Shown: positions 14,307 to 25,700 of the stretch, piece after piece
How positions within the stretch are numbered: position 1 is the stretch's first letter
How the letters are laid out: every line of letters starts with the position of its first letter
Assembly: GCA_022605955.1 (NCBI GenBank)
Contig: JAKCOZ010000005.1
Span: 28,160,450-28,224,449, forward strand
Length of the DNA stretch: 64,000 nt
Reading direction: 5' to 3'
Origin: Rallus limicola
Lineage: Eukaryota > Chordata > Aves > Gruiformes > Rallidae
The notes under the pieces: generated by a model
The model's input: only the letters and a program-made list of their open reading frames with translations
Database searches by the model: none
Told to the model about the DNA's origin: nothing
Position numbers and translations under genes: made by a program

Positions 14307-14317
14307 CCCCCCCCCCC
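14307..14317 (+). repeat. Poly-C run at the CpG island edge
   Basis: Eleven consecutive C residues at the upstream border of the GJD2 CpG island. Its length is likely to be unreliable in assembly. Confidence 0.85.
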
Positions 14318-14867
14318 GCGCTCCCAACCCCTCGGCAGGCAGGCGTTCGTGGCTGGAGGGGCCGCGGTGTCACAGTCACGCCCTAGAGGAGCTTTCCAAA
14401 GCTGCAGCCGAGGGGCAGCGCCCGTGCCCTGGCGGGGCTGCCCTCCCGGGGCGAGCCGGTCCCGCCAGCGCAGAGCCGGGGTGTGCGGCGGCGGGCGGGG
14501 GCGGCGGGGTGCCAGCGGGTACCTGGCCGGGGTGCTCCTGTAAGAAGGCACTCGGTTGCACAACGAGCCTCGTACCGGCTGGGGCAGCTCATCCTCCGCC
14601 CTCCCTCCTCCTCCTCCCTTATTTATTTCATTTATTGTATTGCATTTATTTATTTATATTCACCGGAATAATAAAAAATGAGAAAATCCGAGCCCTGCTT
14701 TTGGCTGCTCTCCACCAACCTGTCAGTGACGCAAGCGGAGACTACTTAAAGGCAGATTAGAGGCAGCAAGACATTAAAAGCCAACCTTCCTCCCTCCACG
14801 CCGCGGGTCCGCCGCGCCGCGCCACGAGCCGAGCCGGCCGGGCCGGTGCCGGCCGCCGCGGGGCCCC

Positions 14868-14945
14868 GAGCCCAGCCCAGCCCAGCCCAGCCCAGCAGAG
14901 CCCTGCTGAGCCGAGCCCAGCCGAGCCGAGCCGAGCCGAGCCGGG
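14868..14945 (+). repeat. GCCCA / GCCGA pentamer array in the GJD2 5' region
   Basis: About fifteen pentamers lie in two blocks: GCCCA units first, then GCCGA units, with an irregular join around 14896-14910. The array sits between the AT-rich island and coding exon 1, so it is probably promoter or 5' UTR sequence. Such arrays often vary in copy number between individuals. Confidence 0.85.
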
Positions 14946-15048
14946 AGTAGTCGGCTGGGCTGCCGCCTCTAGCCGCCTTCCTGTCACCGGGCTGCAGGCG
15001 AGAGAGAGGGCTTGCTCTTTTATTTTTCCGCTCCCTGAAAAAGAAAGA

Positions 15049-15087
15049 TAAAAAAAAAACAAAAAAACAAAAAAACAAAAGAAAAGG
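15049..15087 (+). repeat. A-rich tract in the GJD2 5' UTR
   Basis: Runs of seven to nine A separated by single C or G bases, about 75 bp before the connexin ATG. It interrupts otherwise GC-rich sequence and would give an unstructured stretch in the 5' UTR. Confidence 0.8.
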
Positions 15088-15162
15088 AGGTGGGGGGAAA
15101 GGACGGAAGAAGTGAAGAGATCCCCTCCGCTTGCCAAAGTCTTTGTCTCCGGATGAACAGCG

Positions 15163-16689
15163 ATGGGGGAATGGACTATTCTAGAGAGGCTACTGGAAGC
15201 TGCCGTGCAGCAGCATTCTACTATGATAGGGAGGTAAGGGCTACGGGGGAGCTAAGGGGGGTGCGGAGGGGACCCCCTTCTGCCCGAGCGGGCCGGTCGG
15301 GGGGGTCCCGGCCGTGCGGGGCATCCTTCGCGCGGGGCTCTTGGGGTGTGTGCCGTGAGTGCGTGTGTGTGTTCGTGCGCGGCACAGGTCACCGAGGCGC
15401 GGGGACACCGCAAACGCCTCCGATCTTGTCCCCAACGAGCCACGGGGCAGCGGGCGGCCATTGGGGGAAACCCCGCCGCCATCGGTGTCCCGCGGCCGGA
15501 GCAACGCCGTGCAGCATCCCCCGGTGCAGCCGGGTGCTCGAAGGGCCCGTGGCATTGCTTTTGCTCCAGAGGGAGGTCGGGGCGGGGGCAGCGCTGACCG
15601 CCGCCGGAGATTTTTTTGACAGCGGCGGATTCTCCTGGCCGCACATGGACGCGCCGAGGCGATGCCGCGCAGTCTGCGCGCTCCCTGCGCGGCAGCGGGG
15701 CTGCCGCCGCCAGCCACCGGTGCCGAGTCGCCGCCGGCGCTGGCGGGAGCCGGGCCGGGGGCCCCGCGGGCCGGGGGCCCGGTCAGCACCGGACAGCTCC
15801 CGGCCGCGCGGCGGCAGCGCGCACTGACGGGCTTCTCTGTTCCAGGATCCTGCTGACCGTGGTGGTGATCTTCAGGATACTCATTGTGGCCATTGTAGGG
15901 GAGACGGTGTACGATGACGAGCAAACTATGTTTGTCTGTAACACGCTGCAGCCAGGCTGCAACCAGGCTTGTTATGACCAGGCTTTCCCAATTTCTCATA
16001 TAAGGTACTGGGTGTTCCAGATCATCATGGTGTGCACTCCCAGCCTGTGCTTCATTACATACTCTGTTCACCAGTCTGCTAAGCAGAGGGAACGGAGGTA
16101 CTCCACTGTCTTCCTCACCTTGGAGAGGGACCAGGATTCAATGAAGCGCGAGGACAGTAAGAAAATCAAGAACACGATTGTCAATGGGGTGCTGCAGAAC
16201 ACTGAGAACTCCACCAAAGAGGCAGAACCAGACTGCTTAGAAGTGAAGGAAATCCCCAATCCTGCTATCAGAACTACAAAGTCAAAGATGAGGAGGCAAG
16301 AAGGCATTTCTCGATTTTATATCATCCAAGTGGTCTTTCGAAATGCCCTAGAGATTGGATTCTTAGTGGGACAGTATTTTCTGTATGGATTCAATGTCCC
16401 TTCAATGTATGAATGTGACAGATACCCTTGCATTAAAGAAGTAGAGTGCTATGTCTCTAGACCCACTGAGAAGACTGTATTCTTGGTATTCATGTTTGCT
16501 GTCAGTGGGATTTGTGTGGTGCTCAATTTGGCAGAACTGAACCACCTGGGCTGGAGAAAGATCAAAATGGCAGTGAGAGGAGTACAGGCAAAAAGGAAAT
16601 CCATATACGAAATCAGAAATAAGGACCTGCCAAGAATGAGCATGCCTAACTTCGGCAGGACTCAGTCAAGTGACTCAGCTTATGTGTGA
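15163..16689 (+). CDS. GJD2: Connexin 35/36 (gap junction delta-2), two coding exons
   Basis: The coding sequence joins 15163-15233 and 15846-16689 to give 304 residues. Connexins form hexameric hemichannels in the plasma membrane; this one builds neuronal electrical synapses and also couples beta cells. Exon 1 encodes [20 protein letters not shown] and four more residues. The exon break falls inside Arg24, with donor AG|GTAAGG and acceptor TTCCAG|G, the conserved position in delta connexins. Seen in the protein: four membrane segments (about 20-42, 76-98, 181-204, 234-255), extracellular loop 1 cysteines 55/62/66 (CX6CX3C), loop 2 cysteines 214/219/225 (CX4CX5C), RRYS with Ser110, KRKS with Ser276, and C-terminal SAYV. 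Fish Cx35 is regulated by phosphorylation at the same two serines, and SAYV is the ZO-1 PDZ ligand in the family. At 304 residues it lacks the glycine-rich cytoplasmic-loop insertion of the 321-residue mammalian protein. The start at 15163 has G at -3 and +4. No frameshift or lost motif is seen. Confidence 0.98.
15234..15845 (+). other. GJD2: GJD2 intron 1 (612 bp, GC-rich)
   Basis: The intron runs from GT at 15234 to AG at 15845. A pyrimidine-rich stretch (15831-15843) precedes the acceptor. Splicing restores the Arg24 codon (AG+G) and joins exon 1 to ILLTVVVIF in exon 2. The intron is very GC-rich and continues the CpG island, so several long open frames cross it; these come from base composition and are not genes. 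It contains an RE1/NRSE-like sequence at 15783-15800, which suits a gene restricted to neurons and endocrine cells. Confidence 0.95.
15782..15800 (+). promoter_or_regulatory. RE1/NRSE-like site with compressed half-site spacing
   Basis: The sequence TCAGCACC is followed directly by GGACAGCTCC. These match the left half-site of the REST/NRSF element (TTCAGCACC, without its first T) and its right half-site (GGACAGCGCC, one mismatch). The canonical element has two bases between the halves; here they abut. REST silences neuronal genes in non-neuronal cells and has been reported to control Cx36, so the position inside GJD2 fits. Whether REST tolerates this spacing is uncertain. Confidence 0.45.
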
Positions 16690-17288
16690 GGCTGTGACAG
16701 AACTGAAACTCTGTGCCAGGTGGAACAGACCCAGACGCCATTAGAGAAAGGTACATTGCTTAGGCAAGCATTTTATCAAACCACCAAGAAAGCCATTAAG
16801 GTATTGGATCTGCACTTACTGAACTAGCTGCAAAATGCAGTGCTATGTAAAGGACTGAAAAAAACAGCTATAAAACCACGCTTGATCTAGCCTTACAGCA
16901 CAGCTACTATTATTCCTACTTTTCTTTCTAACAATTGGGTGTTATCTGTTGGTGCAGCGGCGTTTTGGTCATCATTAGGAAAAGTTTACAGTTTGGACTG
17001 TCAGACTAATTGTTGTAAACATGTAGAATGTTCATATTAAAAATCTGCAAGGATACTCTATATGGGGTGGGGATGGGGTGGGGGAAGCTGTTGCAATATG
17101 CAGATGTAAGCATGTTTTAAAAAGAGGGTAATTGCACTGTAAGGAACCTGCTCAATCAGGATATCTGCGTTCACCTTTCTCACAGATGTCTTACATTATT
17201 TTGCTTGTCTAAATCACGGAGTATATTCCTGGTGTGTATTGCTAGCTATTTTCTATAATAGTTTGTGCATCAATTAGTTATGCTAAAC

Positions 17289-17294
17289 AATAAA
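17289..17294 (+). other. Proximal polyadenylation signal AATAAA
   Basis: AATAAA 600 bp after the GJD2 stop codon. A TG/T-rich stretch (about 17313-17332) and the (CA)n tract follow. Confidence 0.6.
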
Positions 17295-17332
17295 TGCTGA
17301 ATATAATTTTGCCATTTTTTTTGTTTGCCTGT

Positions 17333-17333
<1 letters not shown>

Positions 17334-17373
<40 letters not shown>
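17334..17373 (+). repeat. (CA)n microsatellite, about 19 units
   Basis: Uninterrupted CA dinucleotides within the GJD2 3' UTR, just after the proximal AATAAA. It is transcribed only in longer 3' UTR forms and should be polymorphic. Confidence 0.95.
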
Positions 17374-17653
17374 AGAGACCTTAATCATCTTACGTTAGCT
17401 GTGATCTGCAAAATATATCAGTATGTTTCAGTTCATTCCCTAGTATGTGCATGAATAAGATGGAGTTGCTCACGCCAGCCAAGTTACATATTTATCTACA
17501 ATTACCTGTGATGACACACATACCAAAGGAACAGAGTTCATTGCTTTTAACTGTGAATATATCACCTTCTCTCTGCTCTTATTTATAAAAGTGCCATACT
17601 TGAAACATCTAACTCTGTACTTAGTCAAAAGGTTGTCTTGGGATACCAGCTAG

Positions 17654-17659
17654 AATAAA
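17654..17659 (+). other. Middle polyadenylation signal AATAAA
   Basis: AATAAA followed by a T-rich stretch containing repeated TTTATTTTAT. It could give an intermediate GJD2 3' end. Confidence 0.4.
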
Positions 17660-17745
17660 GTGATTTTATACTCTCCTTTGTTTATTTTATGCTATTTGTT
17701 TAGCTGTTGCAATGGTGTAAAAAGCAGCCAAAATCTCTGTTGATA

Positions 17746-17751
17746 AATAAA
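17746..17751 (+). other. Distal polyadenylation signal AATAAA
   Basis: AATAAA followed by GTACTTGCC and then a pyrimidine run with 15 T at 17770-17784. This is the best candidate for the main GJD2 3' end. Confidence 0.65.
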
Positions 17752-17784
17752 GTACTTGCCTTTTCTTCCTTTTTTTTTTTTTTT

Positions 17785-20700
17785 AAGCCAGAGAGTCTTC
17801 TTTATTATTGTATACAATTGTAGCAACACACAGGGTCAAAATAGTTGGCTTACAACAATTATTCTTCAGGGTTTAAAGTGTCTCGTTGATATTCTAAACT
17901 CTAAGTGACAAAACCTGTGAAATCAGGGCTATTCTTTATGTCTTTTTTCCTCCTTAAGCAAGCTTCCTCTGTCTTTAAAGCCTGATCCAAAACCCACTGA
18001 CACCAACAGCCTTCTTTCTGCTGACATTAAGGGCAGCACAGTTGGCCGCCAAGGTCACTCTGGGAATAGCCAGAATGCATTTACCTATAAATGAAACAAT
18101 TGCAGCTTTTCATCAGGGAATACAAATAGTAACCTCAGCTTTTCTGCCTTACAGCTGGTTCAAGAAATACACTGCTCGTGTCCCATCAACTTACTGGTAA
18201 GCCACTGGGGCAATCATGAATTAATCTGTGTTAATAGCAGCCATTTTAATATGTGATAAAAAGTTTTTCTTAAGGACTTTATTAAATTCCCACTGAATTC
18301 AACAGAAAATATCCCACTGGCAGCAGTAGGAATTGGATCAGGACTAAAAAATAAAAACCATACATGTGCATTCCTAACTAAATATCATCTGGCCTTTAAA
18401 GTAAAAGGTCAAAATGGTGCTGGGAAATATAGGGGTAGTTTATGACAGAAGAAGGAGAGAGGGGCTCAGTCACAAACCGCCTTTTGATTGTATTTTATTT
18501 CAAGCCTAAAAAGGGATTTTATTGTATTTTTCTTTGGAGATAATACATACAAATCTTTTCTTCTTGGCTTAGAGTAAATACTTCAATGTTTTATTCTTGT
18601 TGTTTGCCAGCATTGTCACTTTAAAAAATGTTGATTAACTCTTAGATAGTGTATTCATTATCACTTCCATCTGTGGTCTTTTTTTTCTTTCACTGTGAAA
18701 TATAAAAAAGACTTTGAGATTTGCAATGTTTTTAAAGATTTTAAAAACATTTTTCCTTATGTATAAAATGAACAGGTTTTCCCACTTGATTATAGAAACC
18801 TATAAAGACGGATTTCTCAAATGATTCCTTGAGATATAAATGCATACTGATATTGCTAGTTGACTGCATGCTCACTGGAAAACTGCATGTTATTTTTAGA
18901 AGGACAACATGGCAGCTAAAATCTCCATCTGCAATATAACAAGCTTCTGAAGATTATTATTTGACATACAAATCCAAGTCTGATTTTCATTTTCCAGAGC
19001 TCTGGGATGGTTTGCAAAATCTCCTTCTGAACAGATATTGAAGGGGAAAATGTTTGACAGTCATTGTTTTAATGTTGAAGAAATGGGAGACCATGTGCAA
19101 AGGGCTTGATCCAGTGCCAATTAAAGTTGAAGGGAAAAACTCATTCTGAATTGGCTGGGCTCTGGTTCAGGTTCAGCATAATTTCCTGTTAGACAGAAGC
19201 CCTAATGCAAGTTATTTCCACTGGCTGCATAACAGTCTTTAGTCAAACTCTAGCAAAGGTGCATGTCTCGATAGCTGTAGGGTTTTAATAGCTTAGATTT
19301 CTTTAGATAAGACCAGGAAAGGATTAGTTTATATTAGTCAGTGCCAGTGGTTCAGTTAATTCAATTATTTTATGGAGTTGCACATTTTGTACTCCAGTAA
19401 ACTGGGATTCTTCAGAATTTTCCTAAGAGAAATATATAGGGAAATGCAAATGTTAATTTATGCAACAGGATCAGTGATAAAGTAGCCAAAGACTTGTACT
19501 TTGGTCAACAGAAACACCATCTTTCATATTTACACTAAACAGAATATGGCTTTTCCTATTTCAGAAGAGAAGCAGTGTCGAGAGATCCATTGTTCTCACC
19601 TTCCTTTTCAATCTTTATTTTTCATTTCTTACCAACTACAAATTTGTCATGGAGAAGAGAAATATCGCAAACACTTTTTTGTCAACCTATATCATGTGAG
19701 AGTCATATGATTGATGCTAATGGACTGTTTGCATGAAAGCTGACTATTCATTTACAAAATAAATGCTTTAAAATTGTCACAGCAGTGGAAAAGTGTGTTA
19801 AGTGAACAGAACTGAGTGAACATGAAGCTGAAGGGCACATTACTGGGCACATAGGTGTTGCTACTGCCTTGATGAAATTAAGTAGTCTCACTGTCTATGG
19901 AAGAATTAGAGGTTAAGTATGAAAATTGAGTTCATGTTGGTTTTATTAATTGTATATCCTGTTTTGTACTTGTGGACAATATTGTATGTCATCATACGCG
20001 CAACCATATAAATCATGTTCACAAAACTGTTATGGAAAATTGCAGTAGAATTTAATACACTATTGGTTCTATGGAATTTTAAAATTTACATAAAATGATG
20101 ATATTATTTCATTTTTACCTGGGATTGATCTTGTGCTTCTTGAACATATGTGGATTTTAAAAAGTATTTATATAGGGGTTTTGAACAATTTCACTAGGTA
20201 TATATAAATTGTAATGAAATTCTATAAAAATATTTTTTTTTAAGATTAGGATTTTTTTAATAATGAAAGCTAGCAACATTTTAACATGGGGGGGGAGGGC
20301 TGGAATGACTGTTTAATAATTCAGTTTTAGAGACCACTGACATTAAAGAAATATAAGGGGTTTCATCTTTCTTAAGGAAAACCTGAAGAACAAAGACTAG
20401 CTAAAATGAATGAGTCACAGAAATGATGAGATAGATTTTAGTTTGTTTTGTGCTAGAGAAGTCAGAAACACTCAGAAACTCCAAAGTGGGTTCAATGCTT
20501 GTCCTGCATTATACCTAGTAGTGCAGGATGTGGCTGCTGCTATGTAGAGGTATTGGAAAAGATGTACATGAAATGTTAAGGTTAAACGTGATGATGAATT
20601 ATTTTCATCCATATCTAAAAGATTACATTTTTGTAGGACAAGATTGGGCGAGATGGACATCATTCTCTCATCCTTCTGGCTCTATTTGGTTTGAATATAA

Positions 20701-22481
20701 ATGTTCCACCTTCCTCCTTCAGTGAAACACGCTTTGGTTTGGTGTGCAAGTATGGAAATGGGAATAAAAACATTGAGACATATGAGGAGAAAACAGACTT
20801 AAATTTTCCTCATTTAGAGACCATTCTTTTCTTCATTAATTCAATGTGGAAACTTGTTTTTCTGTGGGACCACCAAGTCAATTGCCAGTGTGGGAGGGGG
20901 GAAGGGGAACTCAGTTCATGAGATTACCAGGAGAGATTAAACTATCTCTGTATTGCACACCCATTCCTTGACATTTCGGAATATTTCTCCCAGAAATTTT
21001 ATTTTATCGTGAGCTTTCAGAAGGCATACACCAGATGCTAAACCCTACAGTCCTCTTAATGAAACTCCGGTAATATCTCTTGTGAAGCAAATTTGCACTA
21101 GGAAGTGCTTTGTATTATGTCTATTAAAACATACCGAAGAAGTCAATCAGGAGACCATAGCCTGCGAAATACGTGCAGATACAGAGAAATCCATAGTACT
21201 GCATTAGTAATAAACCATACATATACGTGTGCATATAACTAACTATATGCAAGATAGTTAGAAGAACTTTACCTAAATTATATTACTGTGTTGCAGATTG
21301 AATTTCAGAGGTGGATTCAGTGGACACATATCCAGAGACAGTTAAAAAACATGCAAGTAATGCACAGGCATGTACTCTTACAGCTGTGTGCAATAATCTA
21401 TTGGGATATTAAAAAAAACCAGAGAAACAACAATTTACTACCCTTTCCCTGTGAAATTCTGGGGCTATGGACTATACTAATTGCTTTAGCGAGTTTAACT
21501 GAGCAGCTGTGACTCTAAGTTACAGCTGAAAAGAGACTTTCCTTCACTGCTTTGAAACCTATCAGTTTTTTCCTAGTGGTGACTAAAGTAAAGAATGAAT
21601 CAGATCTTTAGCTCATTGAAATCTACATATATAATGGCTCTTTGATGTCCCCTCAAAGTGAGAACCTCTCCAATATTCAACAGCATGTGAAAGTAAGCTA
21701 ATTTTCTACTAGTACTTGTGCATGTGGTGTGGCTAGAAAGGGCAGAGAAAGGTTACTAGTACCTGGAGAATAATTAATACTTCCTAAAGTGATGAAACAG
21801 TTCTGGACTTTTTGTTTCTTCCACTGAAAACAATATTTGCTGCATATGATTTATCTATATATATATTTTATTTTACATAACTAAATGTAACCATTTTTTA
21901 AAATATTTAATTAAGTTTCTGATACAATCATGATCAATGTTTTCATAATTTTTTCCAAAGATTGCTGGTAGAAATTGACTCAGTCTCTATTTTTTAAAAT
22001 GCATTATTAATAGATAATCTTATAATTTAAATTTGTTAACAGAAATTTTTTCATTGGAGGAGTACTACAGTAAATAAGTATTTGCACCAGTAAAGCAGCA
22101 CTTCCCCTGAAAGAGATGGTTTCTTTTTAGATAAAATGTTTTATTTGTAAAATCTGTAAGTTTTTTTAAAGAAATTAATATTGAGCAGGGATTTTATAAC
22201 ATTTGAGAATTACAGGTTATGAAAGAAGTAAGATTAAAGAAACACAAATAACAGCCAAATTGGGGGAAAAAAATAAAGTATTTGTATGCATTAAGGAAAA
22301 ACAGGTAGGACAGTTTTTCTTTTGGACTTTTACTTCTGAAGTTTAGGGATAAAAGCACCTTCCAAACACATTCATAAGCAAATATACAGGATTCCTTGTG
22401 CTAACTCTTACGCAAGCAAAGAAATTCCACAAAGTACTTACAAATATTTTTCAGCTTTTTTGTTGAAGAATCTAAACAGTA
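17785..22481. other. Intergenic DNA downstream of GJD2
   Basis: AT-rich with no recognisable gene. There is a G run with nine consecutive G at 20288-20296, and T/A runs are frequent. Confidence 0.65.
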
Positions 22482-22714
22482 GCACAGAATTTTAGGGGTT
22501 GGAAGGGACCTCCAGAGATGATTGAATCCAACCCCCCTGCTAAACCAGATTCCCTAGGACAGGTCACATAGGTAGGTTTCCAGATGGGTCTTGAATATCT
22601 CCAGAGGAGACTCCACCACCCCCTGGGCAGCCTGTGCCAGTGCTCCCTCACTCTCACAGTGAAGAAGTTCTTTTGCATATTGGTGTGGAACTTCCTGTGC
22701 TCCAGATTGTGGCC
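22482..22714 (-). mobile_element. CR1 LINE 3' fragment
   Basis: Begins with the inverted CR1 tail (GCACAGAATTTTAGGGGTTGG). It continues through GGAAGGGACCTCCAGAGATG, GACTCCACCACCCCCTGGGC and GTGAAGAAGTTCTTTTGCAT to about 22714. Beyond that the match fades. It is truncated and non-coding. Confidence 0.9.
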
Positions 22715-25700
22715 ACAGGTATATTAGACAGTCCAAAGCCATAGTGAATACTAATTGACCTGTGAGCACCACTATCTTCCATGACTTTAATGTAGCTGGA
22801 GGGTTTTTTTTTAAATTCACCACATTCTTCATCTCTGGTCTCCAATGAAAAATTTTGACATCAGAAAATTTGGCCAGCAGAAAACAGGCAATACTTGACG
22901 TGGGCATCTAGCAGGCATAGATGGTGTGATCAAGCTTAAAGCTTCACATTTAAGGGTGATTTTTGGTGTGCTGCATTATGAATGCAGTTACCACATGGCA
23001 AGAAGCACTTAAATATAAAGGGGTTTTCATGTTTGCATTACATGTGAAGTACTAGAAGTTCAGGTGTTCTCAAGAATGATAACGTCTTTAGGAATTTTTC
23101 TTTTAAAAAATCCCAAACTACAAAACCGGCTCTAGCAATGTCCTTTGTGTAAAAATGCGTATAATTCTTTATATGCATTCTTTTACAGCTTCTCAAAGGG
23201 AAGAGTCCACATCTGACACTGCTAAATGCCCACAAGCAAGTGTATTTCAGCAATATTTAGTTTACACATGTATAGCGATTATGCCTTCAACTCTTTACCA
23301 CCATTTTCTCACATGCAAGTGGGAATATAATTTGTAAGAGCAAGAAAACAATCTGCATCTGCTATATACTTGTACTAATTTCCCCAATGTGAAGCACTTC
23401 ATATATCTCTCCCAAAACCATTGCAGTTTCTCTATCTATAAAAGGGGTTGAGACACATCTTTAAAAATGATTTAACATTTTAATTTTAATTTCACAGATA
23501 GCTTTTTTCTTTTCTCTTTCATGTGTGGTGCATTTTTTCTTGATGCATTCTTAAATTTAATATTCTGGTTATTATTTAGATTGTGTCCCCTGTAATGTGT
23601 AATTTTTCTGTTTTTCTTTTATAATGACCATAATTAACTGAGACTCTGCATATATTTTAATGTATTGTAATACTTAAGGAGTGTCAGCAAAGAAAGTAAG
23701 GGGTTTTTTTTGCTAAATTTCTATGAGGCAGACAGTTAGAATTGTGGATTTTGTTAAAAAAAAACCAAAAAACCCGACAACCAACCAAAAAAATTCAGAA
23801 AGTTTTTATTTATCACTTCAATTATCAGTCTATTTTAAGAAATTACATCTTCTTCATTTATTCATATAATTTGTATGTAAGTGAAGACTGAAGATTTTTT
23901 TTTTTCCCTGCCTTTAGCTATGTGTTGTGCATCTCCGATTTTGGTTTACTTTTAGACCGGTAATATCAGTGTGTGAGCAACCAAGGGAATCACAATGCTT
24001 AGTGGGACACATCGAAAAGAGAAGTGAACTTTAGAGTGATGTCGATCTTCTAAATAACATATACTAAATTAAATCATTCTTTGTGGTTTAATCACACATA
24101 AATATATAGATAGCATTGCATATTACTTGCAGTGTTACTAACAAAAAGGCAGTGTTAGTGACAACTGCAATGTGCAACAATTTTTAGATTTCTCAAATAG
24201 TGCTTAAAAATCTGTTACCATAATTGTGAATCAGCCCATCTTCTTAAGTTACTCAAGCACAAATGATAAATAATCTCTGTTGATAAAAGGCTGCTTTGCT
24301 TGTATGTACGTAGTATTCTTCACCTTTGCCTAGCTGGCAATCAAGAGAGAACGGGCTTTAATTGTGTAAGGTTTCTTTGACTGCAGTAAGAGCATAGACA
24401 GATAAAATATTTCTGGTACAATTTATGAATTTGTCAGTGTGACTCTTATTAACATTAATGGGGGGCCATGCAGCTGAATCTTAGTGCGTTGAGTAGAAAA
24501 TATTCATCCCTGCTGTTTACTCAAGAACTTGACCTTTCTACTGTAAATTAAGACAATATTTTGAATTAACTTTAAACTAATTAAACTTTGAAGCCCTCCT
24601 GCACTCTTTCATGAAAACACATATCAGGAAGATGCTAACTTGTCAGTGTGAACATATGGCTATCTAAATTTAGCCTATTTTATTGAAAAGGTGTCAAATT
24701 TGATACATTGAAACAATCACACCATCAGAATAGAAGCTTACACTTTGCAGTATTACAGGGTTTATGCTGATATGCTGTGCCAAAGAGCTATGCAGCACTG
24801 GGTATTCGATTCCTCTCAGTCCTGAAAAGCCTGTGAATTCCTTCCCCATTTTTTTTTTCAATGACCTTCTGCTTTGATAGGAGAAAAAAAAAAAAAAGGA
24901 ATAGTGTCAATAGCGTAGTCAGGAGGTCTGGTTGTGCTAAAGTCCCTGACCATGCTGCTTGCTTAGCAAGTGTGTGAGCTTCTAAAACAAAAATATAGAA
25001 AGTGAACCCTGTTTAGACTGTCAATCCTAGTCAGAATGGACTTCTTCTTGGACACTTTCCCTACTACTCTAATATAAGACTATAAGTGACACTGCAGGGC
25101 TGTGGCAGCTACTGTAAGGCCACTGCACTCCTGGGAGCAAATACTTAAATGTATTTAGCACCTTGGTGGCCACTGGACAAGTGCCTGTCTTGAAGATACA
25201 GTAGGGCTTGTCTACCTGTTAAACAACTAAGCCCCCAAGTTTTTTTGGCCAGCATTGCTCTTCAAGCAACTGGCCACCACAAGGTAAAGCTCTCACTTCA
25301 GAAACGGTGTTTTCTCCAAAGTTTATCCTCGGACAGTGGATCATATTGTCACAGGAACTAAAACAAGACAACTGGCCCCAGTCTGTTCAGCAGCATAAGC
25401 AAAACCACCGGAGATGGAGAGAGAACAGGAAGTGCTGGCTTTGCCAGTTTTCTGCTGCTAAGGAGAAGTAGGGAAGGAAAGCTGTGATTACTGCCTGTCC
25501 TTACCTTCACCCTGCCGTCACTGAGAGGCTGCTGTCACCTTGCATATGCGGCTGTTCCTAGGGTCCAGCAGCTGTGGTGAGCTCTGTGGTTGCCCCTGTT
25601 GTTCTGTCCTGGCTGCTGATGCCTCTGTGGGGGCTGTAATGGGCCCAACATTGAAAGACCCTGGCAGTTGGTAGCTCTTGCTTGCCCAGGGATGGCTTCA

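Larger units (their letters stand above)
14280..15840 (+). promoter_or_regulatory. GJD2: CpG island with GJD2 promoter and 5' UTR
   Basis: CpG and G+C density rise sharply near 14280 against AT-rich flanks and stay high through exon 1 and intron 1. No canonical TATA box can be assigned. An AT-rich island at about 14617-14690 and a CRE-like TGACGCAA near 14727 lie inside it. Between 14760 and 15152 there is no ATG, so a transcript starting in that interval would carry only one upstream ATG (15153). The exact transcription start cannot be read from sequence. Confidence 0.75.
15153..15917 (+). other. Upstream ORF overlapping the GJD2 start, in another frame
   Basis: An ATG at 15153 lies 10 bp before the connexin ATG in a different frame. 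In spliced mRNA it reads 27 codons in exon 1 (to 15233) and 23 in exon 2, stopping at TGA 15915-15917, so about 50 codons overlap the connexin frame. Its context is weak (C at -3, A at +4), while the connexin ATG has G at both positions, so leaky scanning should favour the connexin start. It may dampen translation. The peptide itself resembles nothing I know. Confidence 0.6.
16690..17770 (+). other. GJD2: GJD2 3' UTR
   Basis: Non-coding sequence follows the TGA at 16687-16689. Three AATAAA signals follow. The last is trailed within 30 bases by a long T run, a usual downstream element, so a 3' UTR of about 1.08 kb is likely. A shorter form ending near 17310-17330 is also possible. The extent is inferred, as no transcript data are available. 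Confidence 0.7.

Noticed and set aside
14225..15827. Many long open frames on both strands in the GC-rich region
   Set aside because: They come from low stop-codon frequency in the CpG island. They are proline-, alanine- and arginine-rich with no domain, and only the exon 1 frame is coding.
15616..15845. Apparent N-terminal extension of the connexin ORF starting at 15616
   Set aside because: This is intron read-through. Exon 1 at 15163-15233 supplies the conserved connexin N-terminus, and consensus splice sites join it at Arg24.
22715..22920. Extension of the 22.5-kb CR1 further right
   Set aside because: After about 22714 the order of CR1 motifs is lost. One short phrase (GTGAGCACCACT) resembles CR1 but is too little to support the call.
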